A DNA stretch of 64,000 nucleotides from Cupriavidus sp. P-10 (lineage in GTDB: Bacteria; Pseudomonadota; Gammaproteobacteria; Burkholderiales; Burkholderiaceae). Shown piece after piece: positions 8,501 through 16,538 of the stretch. Both the position numbers and the translations under genes were made by a program. How positions within the stretch are numbered: position 1 is the stretch's first letter; the number at the start of each line of letters is the position of its first letter. The stretch covers positions 2,542,001 to 2,606,000 of the forward strand of contig NZ_AP025170.1 in NCBI RefSeq assembly GCF_003402535.2, in the 5' to 3' direction. The notes under the pieces were generated by a model. It was not told the origin of the DNA. It did no database searches and saw only the letters and a list, made by a program, of their open reading frames with translations.

Positions 8501-8679
8501 ACCTGCGCGGCGTCGGCCAGGCGCGCCAGCTCCTCAGGCGTCAGCACCGACAGGATTTCCACGCTGGCCAGGAAAACGGCCAGCGCGGATCCGCCCTCGG
8601 CCATTCCCGAGGCTGTCGGGGCCGTCGGGGCAGTGGCGGCGGCCGATTCGCCAGACTCGCTAGCGGGCTTCGATGACAT
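5551..8679 (-). CDS. Peptidase-containing ABC transporter (C39-ABC) with two N-terminal cNMP-binding-like domains
   Basis: This 1042-residue protein has four parts. Residues 35-155 and 185-285 are cyclic-nucleotide-binding-like beta barrels (GDTVCNAGDAAPGLFIVKSG; GQGDIFGERACVM). Residues 328-455 are a C39 peptidase with the oxyanion Gln334, Cys340, His413 and Asp429 all present (EQAEEMDCGAACLAMICRHY). Residues about 470-770 are the six-helix ABC membrane domain. Residues 800-1040 are the ATPase, with GRSGSGKTT, LSGGQIQRL, LLVFDEATSALD and IIAHRLS. The family cleaves leaders after a double glycine and exports the remainder across the inner membrane. Usual members are near 700 residues; the extra length is the tandem regulatory module. 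It overlaps the PPIase gene by 20 bp and the activator gene by 4 bp. Confidence 0.95.
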   Translation of the reverse strand: MSSKPASESGESAAATAPTAPTASGMAEGGSALAVFLASVEILSVLTPEELARLADAAQVLTFGFGDTVCNAGDAAPGLFIVKSGSVRVFNEEHGKEISMGVRKAGEVFADIALLREYRHESSVRASGKTELLMIPRSVAEPLVAGNPAALSFVTSYVAISSAGGFVARLFDLRGKLDKQELADAVRSVGVKRVGAGKEILKQDGREDRRLYVVRQGTVRVVRSEEGSEFPLATLGQGDIFGERACVMRQEQLASAIAETDVRLLVIPEKTVQLILERNPRLREVLEERIRALDRELHRQKKLAERRKRPVLLDLHSKPELGEKMIRRFGLVEQAEEMDCGAACLAMICRHYGIPMTLGKLRELANVTTQGATLDSLARAGESLGFTTRGVQCTRDSLMGFELPFIVHWEGYHYVVVYGISSRWVWVADPAIGFRKMSAEEFERGWSGTCLLFSPGESMTQLSVQRSPWLRFISYLAPYKKILAHLFLATFVIQMLGVVPPLIIQNILDGVVVHQNVGLLHLLIAGLIIANVFSQLMSTIRAYLANFMVRNMDFAMMSHFFKHTMSLPLSFFAKRKTGDIFARFQENQTIRAFLTESTVTTALNLLMVFIYFTIMFLYNVKLTLLLIAFVIPIAALTIVVTPKVKTYAREVFAASTDAKAYLMETLGGAETVKGMGIERPVRLRWERKYTKALEAQYKAQAFHILVGLVSQLLNAATTIAVLWVGATLVLERELTIGQLIAFNAFMGSVLAPLMGLVALWSQLNDAGVAMERLGDVLDLEPEQKPQDVLSRVMLPDLQGEIVMKDLYFRYGGEDTPYVLENISFTIRPGEMVAIVGRSGSGKTTLAKLLVGFYKPTEGSMSVDGYDLNVIDAAFYRAQVGYVMQSNLLFSGTIAENIACGDDSPDRRRIEEVARMADAHAFISKLPLGYEQVVGERGMGLSGGQIQRLCIARALYHDPRLLVFDEATSALDTQSESNILANMQEILRGRTAVIIAHRLSTIMQADKILVLYEGSIVEQGRHEELLERKGMYFQLVQKQLSAA

Positions 8680-9412
8680 GTTCCTGCGCCCTGCCCATCA
8701 GCCAGTCCTCGCGCAGCAGCCGTCGCACTTCGACCGCGACTTCGCTGTCGAGCGTGGCGGGATGCTTGGCGCGCACCAGGAAGACCTCGAAGAAGGAGCG
8801 GTCCGGCGCCGGGAACGGTCCCAGCAGGTCGCCCGGCTCTGCGTTGAACACCTTGGCCTCGATATCGGTCTTGAGCGAGCCGCGCAGCACCTTGCCGATC
8901 TCGCCGCCGTGCTCGCGCGTGTCGGCGATCGAATGCTCGCGCGCCATCTCGGCGAAGCTGTCGGGATCGTCCTGCAGGTAAGAGATCAGCTCCTTGGCCT
9001 TGCCTTCGCTGTCGACCACGATATGGCTGACCTCGATGCTGTCGAAGCGCGGCGAGTTGAGCGAAAAGTACTCCTGCACCGCACCCTCGCTGCAGACCTG
9101 TTCCATCATCCGCTCCTGGTACAGGTTGTCGGTGATGAACGCTTCGAACTCGTCGAGGCTGACGTTCAGCGCGTCGAGGTAGTGGTTCATGTCGGCGGCG
9201 CGATGCAGCCCCTGCACGCGGCGGAACTGGTCGGCGCGCTCCTGGATTTCCTCGGGCGTGACCACCATGCCCTGCCGTTTCGCGGCATGCACGGTCAGCT
9301 TGTCGCGCACCATCTGCTCGACCAGCCCTTCGAACTGCCCGGTCAGCTTGAGCAGCCGCACGAATTCCTCGACGCCGAGCACCTCGTCGTCGATACGGAC
9401 AATGCCAGTCAT
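8660..9412 (-). CDS. Parvulin-type peptidyl-prolyl isomerase of the export operon
   Basis: This 250-residue protein contains a rotamase (PpiC/SurA-like) domain at about residues 125-225, recognised by VSHIVVDSEGKAKELISYL and FAEMAREHSIADTREHGGEIG, preceded by a SurA-N-like helical region. No signal peptide is visible, so it probably acts in the cytoplasm, perhaps as a chaperone for precursors or exporter. A strong AAAGGAG ribosome-binding site lies 7 nt before the ATG. Its end overlaps the transporter start by 20 bp, which implies translational coupling. Similar isomerases accompany some double-glycine peptide exporters, but I cannot name a characterised orthologue. Confidence 0.85.
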   Translation of the reverse strand: MTGIVRIDDEVLGVEEFVRLLKLTGQFEGLVEQMVRDKLTVHAAKRQGMVVTPEEIQERADQFRRVQGLHRAADMNHYLDALNVSLDEFEAFITDNLYQERMMEQVCSEGAVQEYFSLNSPRFDSIEVSHIVVDSEGKAKELISYLQDDPDSFAEMAREHSIADTREHGGEIGKVLRGSLKTDIEAKVFNAEPGDLLGPFPAPDRSFFEVFLVRAKHPATLDSEVAVEVRRLLREDWLMGRAQEHVIEAR

Positions 9413-9495
9413 GTCTAGGCTCCTTTGACGGCCCGGTGCGTGCGCACGGGCTTCCAGATCGGGTATTCCTGTGTTCCCCCGGCTGCTGCCGGCAT

Positions 9496-10875
9496 TTATC
9501 CCGCCACCTCGCGGAAGGGGTCGAGCCCCAGGTCGATCAGACGGCGCTCGCGCACCACGATCTCCGCCGTGGCAGTCATGCCATAGCGCAACGGATACTT
9601 GCTGTCGGCCACGGTGTAGTAGTCGCGCGCGAGGCGCACCCTGCCTTCGTAGACCGGCTGCTTGTCGGGGCCCGGCTTGGTCGCGGGCGAAATGAATTCG
9701 AGCGTGCCTTCCAGGATCCCGTAGCGCTGGTACGGGAATGCGCTGAACTTGAGCTTGACCGGCAGCCCTTCGCGCAGGAAGGCGCGGTCGCGCTCGGCGA
9801 TGACGATCTTGACCACCGGGCGCGCGTCCTTCGGCGCAATCCCGCCCAGCGGCGAATTGGCCTGCACCTTGTCGCCGCGCTGGGTAGAGGTGACGTCAGT
9901 GATCACGCCCGACACCGGCGCCAGGATCAGCAGGAAGTTGTCCTTGTCGATGTTCTCGAAGCGGATGCGCGCGGCCGCGTCGGCCACCAGCCGTGCGGTC
10001 TGCACCTGCAGCCGCAGCTTGTCTTCGGTACTGGAGATTTCGCGCATCGCGGCGTCGTACTGCACGCGCAGCCCGGCCAGGTCTTGCCCGCTGCTTTCGA
10101 GCAGCGCGCCGGCCTGGGTCATCTCGCGGGCCAGTCGCGCGTCGAGTTCGCTCAGCCGAGACTGCGCCACACGCAGGTTGTTCTCTGCGTCCTGCGCCGC
10201 GGCGCGCTTGGCATCGACCTGCGACTGCGAGACACCGCCGCCACCGGGCAGCGCCAGCAGGCGCGCATAGCGGTCCTGTTCCTGGCGCGCGAACTCGCGC
10301 GCACGCCGGCTGTTCTCCAGGTTGCTGCGCGCTTCCTGCAGCTGCGCGCGCTGTTCCTCGGCCAGCCGCGTGGTGCCCTGGGCCAGGCGATTCTCGTGCT
10401 GGCGCGTGGCCACGTCGATCTGCTGCTTGAGCGCGGCCGCGCGGCGTTCCATCAGCGCCTTCTTCTCCGGGAACTGCTTCCAGTCGCGCTCGGAATCCTC
10501 CAGCTTGAGCTGCGCCTCCAGCGCATTGGCGGCGGCCTCGATCGCGCCGCGCGCATTCAGCCGCGCCAGCACGTCGTCCTTGGACACCGGCTGCCCTTCG
10601 GCGACGTACAGGTCGGCCAGCTCGCCGTCGACCGGCGCATAGAAGCGCCGCACTTCCGATTCGGGGGCCAGCGTTCCCTGCGCGGTGACGATGACATCGG
10701 CATGGCCGACGAATGACCACACCAGCCCGCACATCACCAGCGCAAACGTAGTGACGATGGTCAGCATGCCCAGCCGCGAAGGCTCGGCGGTCAGCAGGCC
10801 GATGCCTTCGGCGCTGTGGTCTTCCAGCGCTTCGGACAACGGCTTCAGGCCAGCCTGGCGGGAATCGTCCTTCAT
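9496..10875 (-). CDS. HlyD-family periplasmic adaptor (membrane fusion protein)
   Basis: This 459-residue protein has one transmembrane helix near residues 38-55 (TIVTTFALVMCGLVWSFVGH). After it come the biotinyl-lipoyl-like half motif (FYAPVDGELADLYVAEGQPV), a long coiled coil (about 95-260) and the beta-barrel with GVITDV. Such adaptors link an inner-membrane ABC transporter to an outer-membrane channel. I chose the ATG at 10875 because it forms a 4-bp ATGA overlap with the stop of the FHA gene; a GTG three codons upstream is the alternative. It is followed after 83 bp by the PPIase gene. Confidence 0.93.
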   Translation of the reverse strand: MKDDSRQAGLKPLSEALEDHSAEGIGLLTAEPSRLGMLTIVTTFALVMCGLVWSFVGHADVIVTAQGTLAPESEVRRFYAPVDGELADLYVAEGQPVSKDDVLARLNARGAIEAAANALEAQLKLEDSERDWKQFPEKKALMERRAAALKQQIDVATRQHENRLAQGTTRLAEEQRAQLQEARSNLENSRRAREFARQEQDRYARLLALPGGGGVSQSQVDAKRAAAQDAENNLRVAQSRLSELDARLAREMTQAGALLESSGQDLAGLRVQYDAAMREISSTEDKLRLQVQTARLVADAAARIRFENIDKDNFLLILAPVSGVITDVTSTQRGDKVQANSPLGGIAPKDARPVVKIVIAERDRAFLREGLPVKLKFSAFPYQRYGILEGTLEFISPATKPGPDKQPVYEGRVRLARDYYTVADSKYPLRYGMTATAEIVVRERRLIDLGLDPFREVAG

Positions 10876-13484
10876 GGTTGCCACGCTGGCTTTGGCGGCG
10901 CGGCGGCCGCGTCTGTAGTGGCGGCATCCGCGGGAACCTTGCCGCTGTCTTCGCCGCCGATCAGCTCAAGCTTGGTCTTGAGTACGGCGGGATCGAGCAC
11001 GGTGCGCAGCTCTTGCAACGCATGGCGCTGATGGTCGGCCTCGGCACGGATCTCTTCCTCGACCTTGGCCAGCTGCGCCAGGTCGGCACTTTCGCCGGCG
11101 CGCAGCTGCGTAAAGATGCGCATGCCCTGGCGCGCGTCTTCCTGCGCCTGCGACAACAGCCGGGCCTGCGCACGGAACTTGGGCGAGATGCCGGGTTCGA
11201 GCCGCTGCTCGCTGCCGATCACGCCGTTGCTGCGGTATTGCTTCCACGCGGCGACGGCGCTGCCCATCAGTTCGCGCGCGCGCCGCAGCGCGCTGTCGCG
11301 CACGCCGTTGACATCGGCCTCCACCGCCTTGGCGAAGAACTTGTCCTCGTCGGCGTCGAGCATGGCGTAGAAGCCGAGCAGGCGGTCTTCATAACCCTTG
11401 CTGCCGCGCGCCGACTGCAGCTCGGCAAACTGCGCCGCCACCTTCTGCTTGTGCGCGAGGTCGCGCGCCACGTCGTCGGCCCAGGCACCGCCGCGGATCT
11501 GCCTGATCCCTGCCAGCGCGGTGTTGCTGTCACCCTTCTGCCACGCGCTGGCGGCGCTGGCGTACTGCGTTGCCATCTCCGGCGGCGGCAGCCGCGGTGC
11601 CAGTTGCGCGAACTGGGCCCGGAACGGCGGCGTGGCAAAGCGGCTGTCGGCCAGTCGCGCCACCAGCGTGCCGGGGCGGCGCGCGCGCAAGGCCTGCAGC
11701 AGCGCGGTATAGCGGTCCAGGTCGCCCTGCACCTGGTCCAGGCCCGACAGGCGCGGATACTTCTCGCGATAGTCGGCGATTACCGGCTGCAGCGCTTCCG
11801 GGCGGTCGCGCCCGAGTTCGGTGGCGATGCTGGTGTCGAGCCGCGCAATCGCCGCCAGGTAGACCGACGCATCGTTCTGCAGCCGGCGCACGTCGCTGAG
11901 TGCCTCGGCGTAGAGATCGCGGAAGGCCGGCACATCGGCGGCGATGCGCCCAAGCGCGCGCTGGTGCGCGATGGTGTCCTGATTCCAGTGTGCCAGCAAC
12001 TGCCGGATCGGCGCCTCGTCGGCGTAGAGGCGGACCGGGGCGTCGGCGCCGCGCTGTGCGGCATAGCGTTCGAGCCGGCCGATCCATTCGAGCTCGGCCA
12101 CCAGCGGCCGGACGTCGGCGTTATGCGTGCCGAGCTTGCGCATCTGCGCGAGCGCGTCATCGGCGCCACCGAAGTCGCCGGCCTTGAGCTTCGTGACCCA
12201 GCCAGGCACATAGGCGCGCAGCAGCGCTTCGGTGCCAAGCGCTTGCACCTCGGCATCGTCGGGGTGGCGTGCGAGATAGCTGTCGGCAGCCCTTGCCGCG
12301 CCGGCATAGTCGCCCGCCGCGTGCAGCGTCTGCACCGCGCGCTCGTCGGCGCCGTGCCAGTAGAGCGCCACGCCGGCCAGCACCGCCAGCAGCAACAGCG
12401 CGCCGCCCCAGCGCGCGGCGCGCCGCACGCGTGCGCCGTCGTCCAGGCCAAAGCTGCGCGCCGCCTCCGCCAGCAGCAGCGCGACGCGCCCGCGCTTGCG
12501 CGGCGGATGCGCACCGTCCGGCGCGGCGGTGGCGGCCGCGGCCTGTGCCTCGGCGTCGGCGTTGACTTCGTCTTCCTGGTGCGCGGCGTAGTCGACACAG
12601 AAGATGTCGAGGAAGGAATCGGCCGCGCCGACGAAGGTGGTGCGGTCCTCATCATCGCCTGCGTTCGGTTCGGCAGACACGGGCACCGGCACGGCAGGCT
12701 CCAGCACCGAACGCGTCGCGGTGGCATCGTCGTCGCCGGCGCGGCTGACCTCGGCCTTGTAGACGAAATGGCTGCCGCCGAACGCGATGCGGTCGCCGTT
12801 GTCCAGCGCCACGCCGTGGTCCGCCAGGCGCCTGCCGTTGACGAAGGTGCCGTTGGTGCTGCCCAGGTCCTCCAGGAACGGCACGCCGCCCTTCAGATAA
12901 ACGTGCGCGTGCCGCCGCGACAGGTAGTTGACCTGCTGCGGATAGTTGTCACGATAGCGCGCAAAGGCATCGTCGGCCTTGCTGATCAGGTATGGGAAAC
13001 CGTCGACGTGGATTGGCTGCAGGCCGACATCGCTGCGTTCGGGCAACAGCGTCAGCGCCACCCGCGGCGGCTCCGGCTGCGGCGCGCGCGCCGACAGCCG
13101 CACGCGGAACGACAGCGCGGGACCGAATGCCACCTCATCGCCATCGCGCAGCTGCGCCGGCTGGCGCGCAACCGCGGCACCGTTCACGCGCGTGCCGTTC
13201 TTGCTGCCCAGGTCAGCGACATAGACCGCGCCGTGCTCGGCAAAAATGCGCGCGTGGCGCCGCGACAGCGGCGCGGCCAGGTCTTCGGGATAAGCGGCAA
13301 ACGGCAGCTCGGTGCGGCCGACCGGGAACAGGTCTTCGTCGATGCGGATCTCGCCCAGGTCCGGCCGCGCGACCGGCGTCAGGAACACATCGAATTCCCG
13401 CCCCAGATCCTGGCTCGAGTCCCGAGCGATCCCCTGGGCCATTTTCACCGGCATTTCCATGATCAGTGCTTCGTCAGGAGCCAT
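10872..13484 (-). CDS. Membrane protein with two N-terminal FHA domains
   Basis: From the ATG at 13484 the protein has 870 residues. Two FHA domains lie at about 32-127 (GR, LSRRHARIF, GSKNGTRVNG) and 142-247 (LSRRHAHVYL, GSTNGTFVNG), so both phosphothreonine-binding loops look intact. A linker with DEDRTTFVGA, a transmembrane helix (about 359-377) and a roughly 490-residue helical extracytoplasmic region follow. It should bind phosphothreonine produced by the locus kinase and could transmit that state across the membrane to the exporter (inference). In-frame starts at 13553 (longer) and at the Met codons 8 and 14 residues later are possible. It opens the operon FHA-hlyD-ppiC-transporter-activator behind a sigma-70-like promoter. 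Confidence 0.9.
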   Translation of the reverse strand: MAPDEALIMEMPVKMAQGIARDSSQDLGREFDVFLTPVARPDLGEIRIDEDLFPVGRTELPFAAYPEDLAAPLSRRHARIFAEHGAVYVADLGSKNGTRVNGAAVARQPAQLRDGDEVAFGPALSFRVRLSARAPQPEPPRVALTLLPERSDVGLQPIHVDGFPYLISKADDAFARYRDNYPQQVNYLSRRHAHVYLKGGVPFLEDLGSTNGTFVNGRRLADHGVALDNGDRIAFGGSHFVYKAEVSRAGDDDATATRSVLEPAVPVPVSAEPNAGDDEDRTTFVGAADSFLDIFCVDYAAHQEDEVNADAEAQAAAATAAPDGAHPPRKRGRVALLLAEAARSFGLDDGARVRRAARWGGALLLLAVLAGVALYWHGADERAVQTLHAAGDYAGAARAADSYLARHPDDAEVQALGTEALLRAYVPGWVTKLKAGDFGGADDALAQMRKLGTHNADVRPLVAELEWIGRLERYAAQRGADAPVRLYADEAPIRQLLAHWNQDTIAHQRALGRIAADVPAFRDLYAEALSDVRRLQNDASVYLAAIARLDTSIATELGRDRPEALQPVIADYREKYPRLSGLDQVQGDLDRYTALLQALRARRPGTLVARLADSRFATPPFRAQFAQLAPRLPPPEMATQYASAASAWQKGDSNTALAGIRQIRGGAWADDVARDLAHKQKVAAQFAELQSARGSKGYEDRLLGFYAMLDADEDKFFAKAVEADVNGVRDSALRRARELMGSAVAAWKQYRSNGVIGSEQRLEPGISPKFRAQARLLSQAQEDARQGMRIFTQLRAGESADLAQLAKVEEEIRAEADHQRHALQELRTVLDPAVLKTKLELIGGEDSGKVPADAATTDAAAAPPKPAWQP

Positions 13485-13551
13485 GTTTCCAGGGAGCCAA
13501 CAGCGCGGCTGCCGCGGCGGCCGGCCAAGGGGGGGTGAAGCGACTAAGAAC

Positions 13552-13579
13552 ATAGTAGGCGACGGCTTAGGCTAGTCAA
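13552..13579 (-). promoter_or_regulatory. Sigma-70-type promoter for the FHA/exporter operon
   Basis: On the minus strand TTGACT and TACTAT are separated by 16 bp. The start point would lie near 13545, about 60 nt before the ATG at 13484. This separates expression of the exporter genes from the sigma-54-driven peptide genes. Confidence 0.65.
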
Positions 13580-13744
13580 TCGGCTGCGGCACGCGCGCAG
13601 ACGCGTGTTTTCACGGCGTTGGGCAGGAAAAGAGACAATGGCCGCGCGCATTGCGCAACGCGTTGCGTACGCATGCGTCACGTCGCGATTCAGCGCGCTG
13701 CGGGCGCAGCCGGAACCGGCCCGCGCCGCGCGGCAGGGAGCGCA

Positions 13745-15172
13745 CTATTGCGGCTGGCTGGCCGCCGTGTTGCGCACTTCGGCATCGGGCCAGCCGCCGC
13801 CAAGCGCCTTGTACAGCGTGACAGTGTCGGCCAGGATCTGTTGGTGGACCGCCAACAGCTGCAGCTGCGCGTTCAGCAGCGAGCGCTCGGTCTCGAACAC
13901 CTCGAGTTGCGAGACCACGCCTTCCTTGAGTTGCGCCTCGATCTGCGCGGAGACCACGCGCAGCTGATCGACCTGCTGCTGCAGCTCGACGCGCTGCTTC
14001 TTGTGCGCATCGACGTTGACCAGTGCGCTCTCCACCTCTTCGAACGCGGTCATCACGGTGCGGCCATATTCGTTTTCCGCCACGCCCACCTGCGCCTCCG
14101 TGGTTTTCACGCGGGCGCGCACGCTGGGATCGAGCATGGGCAGGTTGATGCTGGGCATGAAGCCGAAGGTGAAGGACTTGAGCAGGTCGCTCAGCGCAAA
14201 GCTGGCGGTGCCGCCGCGCGCGGTCAGGCTGATGGTGGGCAGCTGCGCCAGCCGCGCCTGGCCAACGATGTTGTAGGCCGCCAGCACGCGATATTCGGCC
14301 GCGACGATATCGGGACGGCGCGCCAGCAACTGCGACGGCAGGCCAGCCGGCACGCTAGGCGGCTTCACGCGGTCCTGCAGGCGTCCCGCCGGCACCTTGA
14401 GGTTGCCCGCGGGCACGCCCACCAGCGTCGCCAGCGCGTTCTCCGCCACATCGCGCGAGCGGCGCAGCTCCAGCAGATCCTTGTTGAGCCGGTTGATTTC
14501 GGCCTGCTGCTGCATCACGCGGATTTTTGGCACCAGGCCGTTCTGGTACATGGCCTGGTAGGTGGTGAGGATCTGACCGTTCTTGGCGACGGTGCGCGTC
14601 TGCTGCTCGATCTGCTCGTCGAACTGCAGGATCGTGAAGTAAGTGGTCGATACATTGGACACCAGCGTCAGGTAGCCGGCGCGCCAGTCGGCTTCGGTGG
14701 CGCGGAACTCAGCCGTCTGCGCCTGCACGCCCTTTTCGACCTTGCCCCAGATATCGATGTCCCAGTTCAGCTGCGCGCCGGCGTTGTAGGTCCAGGTCGA
14801 CTTCTGCCCGGTGCTTTTCTCGAAGCTTGCACCGGCGCCGATATCGATCACCGGCAGCCCGCCGGCGCGCGCTTCGCCGATCTGGGCATTGGCCACGCGG
14901 ATGCGCGCGGCCAGCACCTTGATGTCGTAGTTGCCGGCCAGCGCCTGGTCGATCAGCCCGTTCAGGTACGGGTCGTTGAAGCTATGCCACCAGTTGGGCT
15001 GCACCGCTTCCCTGGGCGACACCGTGATCGAGTCCTGGCGCGACCATTCGGCCTTGGCCGGCGTTTCCGGGCGCTGGTACACCGGCGGCCGGAAATCGGC
15101 GCAGCCGGCCAGCAACGCAGCGCAGGCTGTGGATGCGAGCCAGGCAAGGCGGCGCGAGGCTTGGGTCGGCAT
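13745..15172 (-). CDS. Outer-membrane efflux lipoprotein, NodT/TolC family
   Basis: This 475-residue protein begins with a lipoprotein signal whose lipobox is LLAGC (AALLAGCADFRPPVYQRPET), followed by two OEP repeats rich in long helices (ARIRVANAQIGEARAGGLPV; EYGRTVMTAFEEVESALVNV). The family forms trimeric outer-membrane channels for tripartite exporters. The start at 15172 is chosen because it opens the signal peptide; a longer upstream frame adds a basic tail. It lies between the peptide pair at 15397-15989 and the FHA gene, so it is very probably the outer-membrane part of this exporter. There is no RND pump next to it. Confidence 0.9.
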   Translation of the reverse strand: MPTQASRRLAWLASTACAALLAGCADFRPPVYQRPETPAKAEWSRQDSITVSPREAVQPNWWHSFNDPYLNGLIDQALAGNYDIKVLAARIRVANAQIGEARAGGLPVIDIGAGASFEKSTGQKSTWTYNAGAQLNWDIDIWGKVEKGVQAQTAEFRATEADWRAGYLTLVSNVSTTYFTILQFDEQIEQQTRTVAKNGQILTTYQAMYQNGLVPKIRVMQQQAEINRLNKDLLELRRSRDVAENALATLVGVPAGNLKVPAGRLQDRVKPPSVPAGLPSQLLARRPDIVAAEYRVLAAYNIVGQARLAQLPTISLTARGGTASFALSDLLKSFTFGFMPSINLPMLDPSVRARVKTTEAQVGVAENEYGRTVMTAFEEVESALVNVDAHKKQRVELQQQVDQLRVVSAQIEAQLKEGVVSQLEVFETERSLLNAQLQLLAVHQQILADTVTLYKALGGGWPDAEVRNTAASQPQ

Positions 15173-15348
15173 GACCCTGGAAGCGGCAGTAAGGGATACG
15201 GGCACGGTGCGTTCCTGCGTGCGTGCGCGGCGGGCGGGACGCGCTGGCGTGCCGTGGCCGCGGATGTCTGTCTGTATTGTGGTGCGCGCGGGCGCGCGCT
15301 CCAACCCCGATCTGCATCAGGGGCGATCGGGCATGGATGGGCGCATAT

Positions 15349-15376
15349 TGCGCCGCGGGGACGCCCCCGCGGCGCA
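15349..15376 (-). terminator. Strong hairpin after the minus-strand peptide pair
   Basis: A perfect 12-bp GC-rich stem (TGCGCCGCGGGG/CCCCGCGGCGCA) with a 4-nt loop lies 21 bp beyond the stop codon of the 15397 gene. There is no long T tract, so it may act as an RNA 3'-end stabiliser or partial terminator that lowers tolC-like gene expression relative to the peptides. Confidence 0.55.
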
Positions 15377-15396
15377 GCGCCATCTCAACAAGCTTC

Positions 15397-15660
15397 TCAA
15401 CGATAGATATTGTTGCTGGCGTTCTGGTTGGTATCCACATGCGAACGGACATGGTCGAGGAAGGCCGAGCCGTTGCCATTCAGGTTGGTGACAGACTGCA
15501 TCTGCGCGATTTCCTGCGTGGCGGTGATGCTGCTGTCGAGCTTGAGCTTGATCGGGGCGTAGACCGCCGCGAAAGGCATGTAGGCGAGACCGCCGCGCAC
15601 GGCTTGCATGCGCTTGCTGTCGAGGGTTTCGGTGGCGGCCAGGTCTTTGATGGTCAGCAT
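15397..15660 (-). CDS. Double-glycine leader peptide precursor 2 (cassette copy A, second gene)
   Basis: This is an 87-residue precursor. The leader MLTIKDLAATETLDSKRMQA plus VRGG ends in the double-glycine cleavage motif at residues 23-24, leaving a 63-residue core that starts LAYMPFAAVYAPIKL and ends in an Asn-rich tail (VDTNQNASNNIYR). No cysteine is present. GGAGA lies 6 nt before the ATG. It is 59 bp behind the 15720 gene and should share its transcript. It is the most diverged of the four close homologues, and its last residue is Arg where the other three have Gly. Confidence 0.85.
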   Translation of the reverse strand: MLTIKDLAATETLDSKRMQAVRGGLAYMPFAAVYAPIKLKLDSSITATQEIAQMQSVTNLNGNGSAFLDHVRSHVDTNQNASNNIYR

Positions 15661-15719
15661 GATCGTTCTCCGGGTATCGATGTGTGTGCGTGTGTGCGTT
15701 GGCAGCTATGGCGTGGGGC

Positions 15720-15989
15720 TCAGCCGTAGATGTTGTTGGTGGCGTTCTGGTTGGTGTGGACGTTCGACTTGACGTGGTCCAGGAACGCGGAGCCGTTGCC
15801 GTTCATGTTGGTGACGGTCTGCATTTGCGCGATTTCCTGCGTGGCGGTGATGCTCTTGTCGATCGACAGCTTCAGCGGCATGTAGGCGGCGACGAACGGG
15901 ACGTAGGCGAAGCCGCCGCGGACGGCGTGCATGCGCTTCTGGTCCAGGGTGTCGATGGTGGTCAGGTCGTTGATGGTCAGCGTGGTCAT
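15720..15989 (-). CDS. Double-glycine leader peptide precursor 3 (cassette copy A, first gene)
   Basis: This is an 89-residue precursor with the leader MTTLTINDLTTIDTLDQKRM followed by HAVRGG, then a 63-residue core with a hydrophobic N-terminal half (FAYVPFVAAYMPLKL) and an Asn/Gln-rich C-terminal half ending NQNATNNIYG. AGGAG lies 6 nt before the ATG. A sigma-54 promoter lies about 77 bp upstream. The closest relative in the window is the gene at 21525, on the opposite strand. Leader type and exporter suggest secretion; the activity of the core is unknown. Confidence 0.88.
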   Translation of the reverse strand: MTTLTINDLTTIDTLDQKRMHAVRGGFAYVPFVAAYMPLKLSIDKSITATQEIAQMQTVTNMNGNGSAFLDHVKSNVHTNQNATNNIYG

Positions 15990-16065
15990 GATGGGCTCCT
16001 GGTGCGGATGGTGTTGCTTGGGTTGGGTTCGAGCATCGGGTTGGTGTCGCGCTCGGTTGGGATAT

Positions 16066-16081
16066 CGCAGGGAGCGTGCCA
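16066..16081 (-). promoter_or_regulatory. Sigma-54 promoter of cassette copy A
   Basis: On the minus strand the sequence TGGCACGCTCCCTGCG has GG and GC 10 nt apart, matching -24/-12 consensus with one change in the -12 element. It drives the peptide pair 15989 to 15397 and is identical over 16 bases to the promoter at 21430. Confidence 0.85.
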
Positions 16082-16108
16082 GGGGATGGGGTTGGGTGAT
16101 TGGTGTTT

Positions 16109-16124
16109 CGTAAACGCTTGAAAA
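16109..16124 (-). promoter_or_regulatory. Conserved upstream element (IHF-like) of copy A
   Basis: On the minus strand TTTTCAAGCGTTTACG lies 27 bp upstream of the -24 box. It contains TTTCAA-N4-TTA, one mismatch from the IHF consensus WATCAA-N4-TTR. The same element sits 28 bp upstream of the other cassette promoter. IHF sites between enhancer and -24 box are usual for sigma-54 promoters. Confidence 0.5.
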
Positions 16125-16538
16125 TATGGGGGTTTTTTATCGATCCTGGGGTTCCGCTCGGGTCAACGCGGCTTTGTGGCGGGCTGCGGATGATGGGTAC
16201 TGACCAACAGGTTGGGGCTGGGTGTTGGGTGAGTTGTGACAGGGTGGATTGGTATTCAGAACGCGTTCGCCTGCGCTTGGGAATCTGGCGGTTGGCCTTG
16301 CGCCCTGTTCCGCCCTGAAGGGCGCGGGTAAAGGCGGCCACTCTTATCGTACTGTGCGAGGGATTACGCACGGGGCCGCGCTTCCTCACATAGCGGCGCT
16401 GCCTGCCGCAGGGGTGCACCACGGTGGCAGGGATGGACAGGCTGGCTGAACGAGCCCAGAAGGTTGGTGGCCCCTGCTATCCGGATCAACGTAAGAACGC
16501 CTGCGGCTGCGCTGCGCGCCGGTCCTATGTGAGCCGTT
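16125..16538. other. Intergenic stretch without a recognised gene
   Basis: About 410 bp between the cassette promoter and the first DUF4399 gene. I see no convincing coding frame, tRNA or terminator. It may hold the upstream activator sites for the sigma-54 promoter at 16066. Confidence 0.5.

Larger units (their letters stand above)
15397..16124 (-). repeat. Peptide cassette, inverted copy A
   Basis: The block containing an IHF-like element, sigma-54 promoter, 5' leader, two peptide genes and their roughly 59-bp spacer matches, in inverted orientation, the block at 21386-22123. Matching stretches include the promoter, the leader around ACACCAACCCGATGCTCGAA and the CACACG-rich spacer. This is a duplicated cassette, not a mobile element; no transposase or terminal repeat is seen. 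Confidence 0.8.

Noticed and set aside
5566..8676. 1036-codon plus-strand frame opposite the ABC transporter
   Set aside because: It mirrors the transporter gene and has no recognisable domain; the minus-strand frame has all catalytic motifs.
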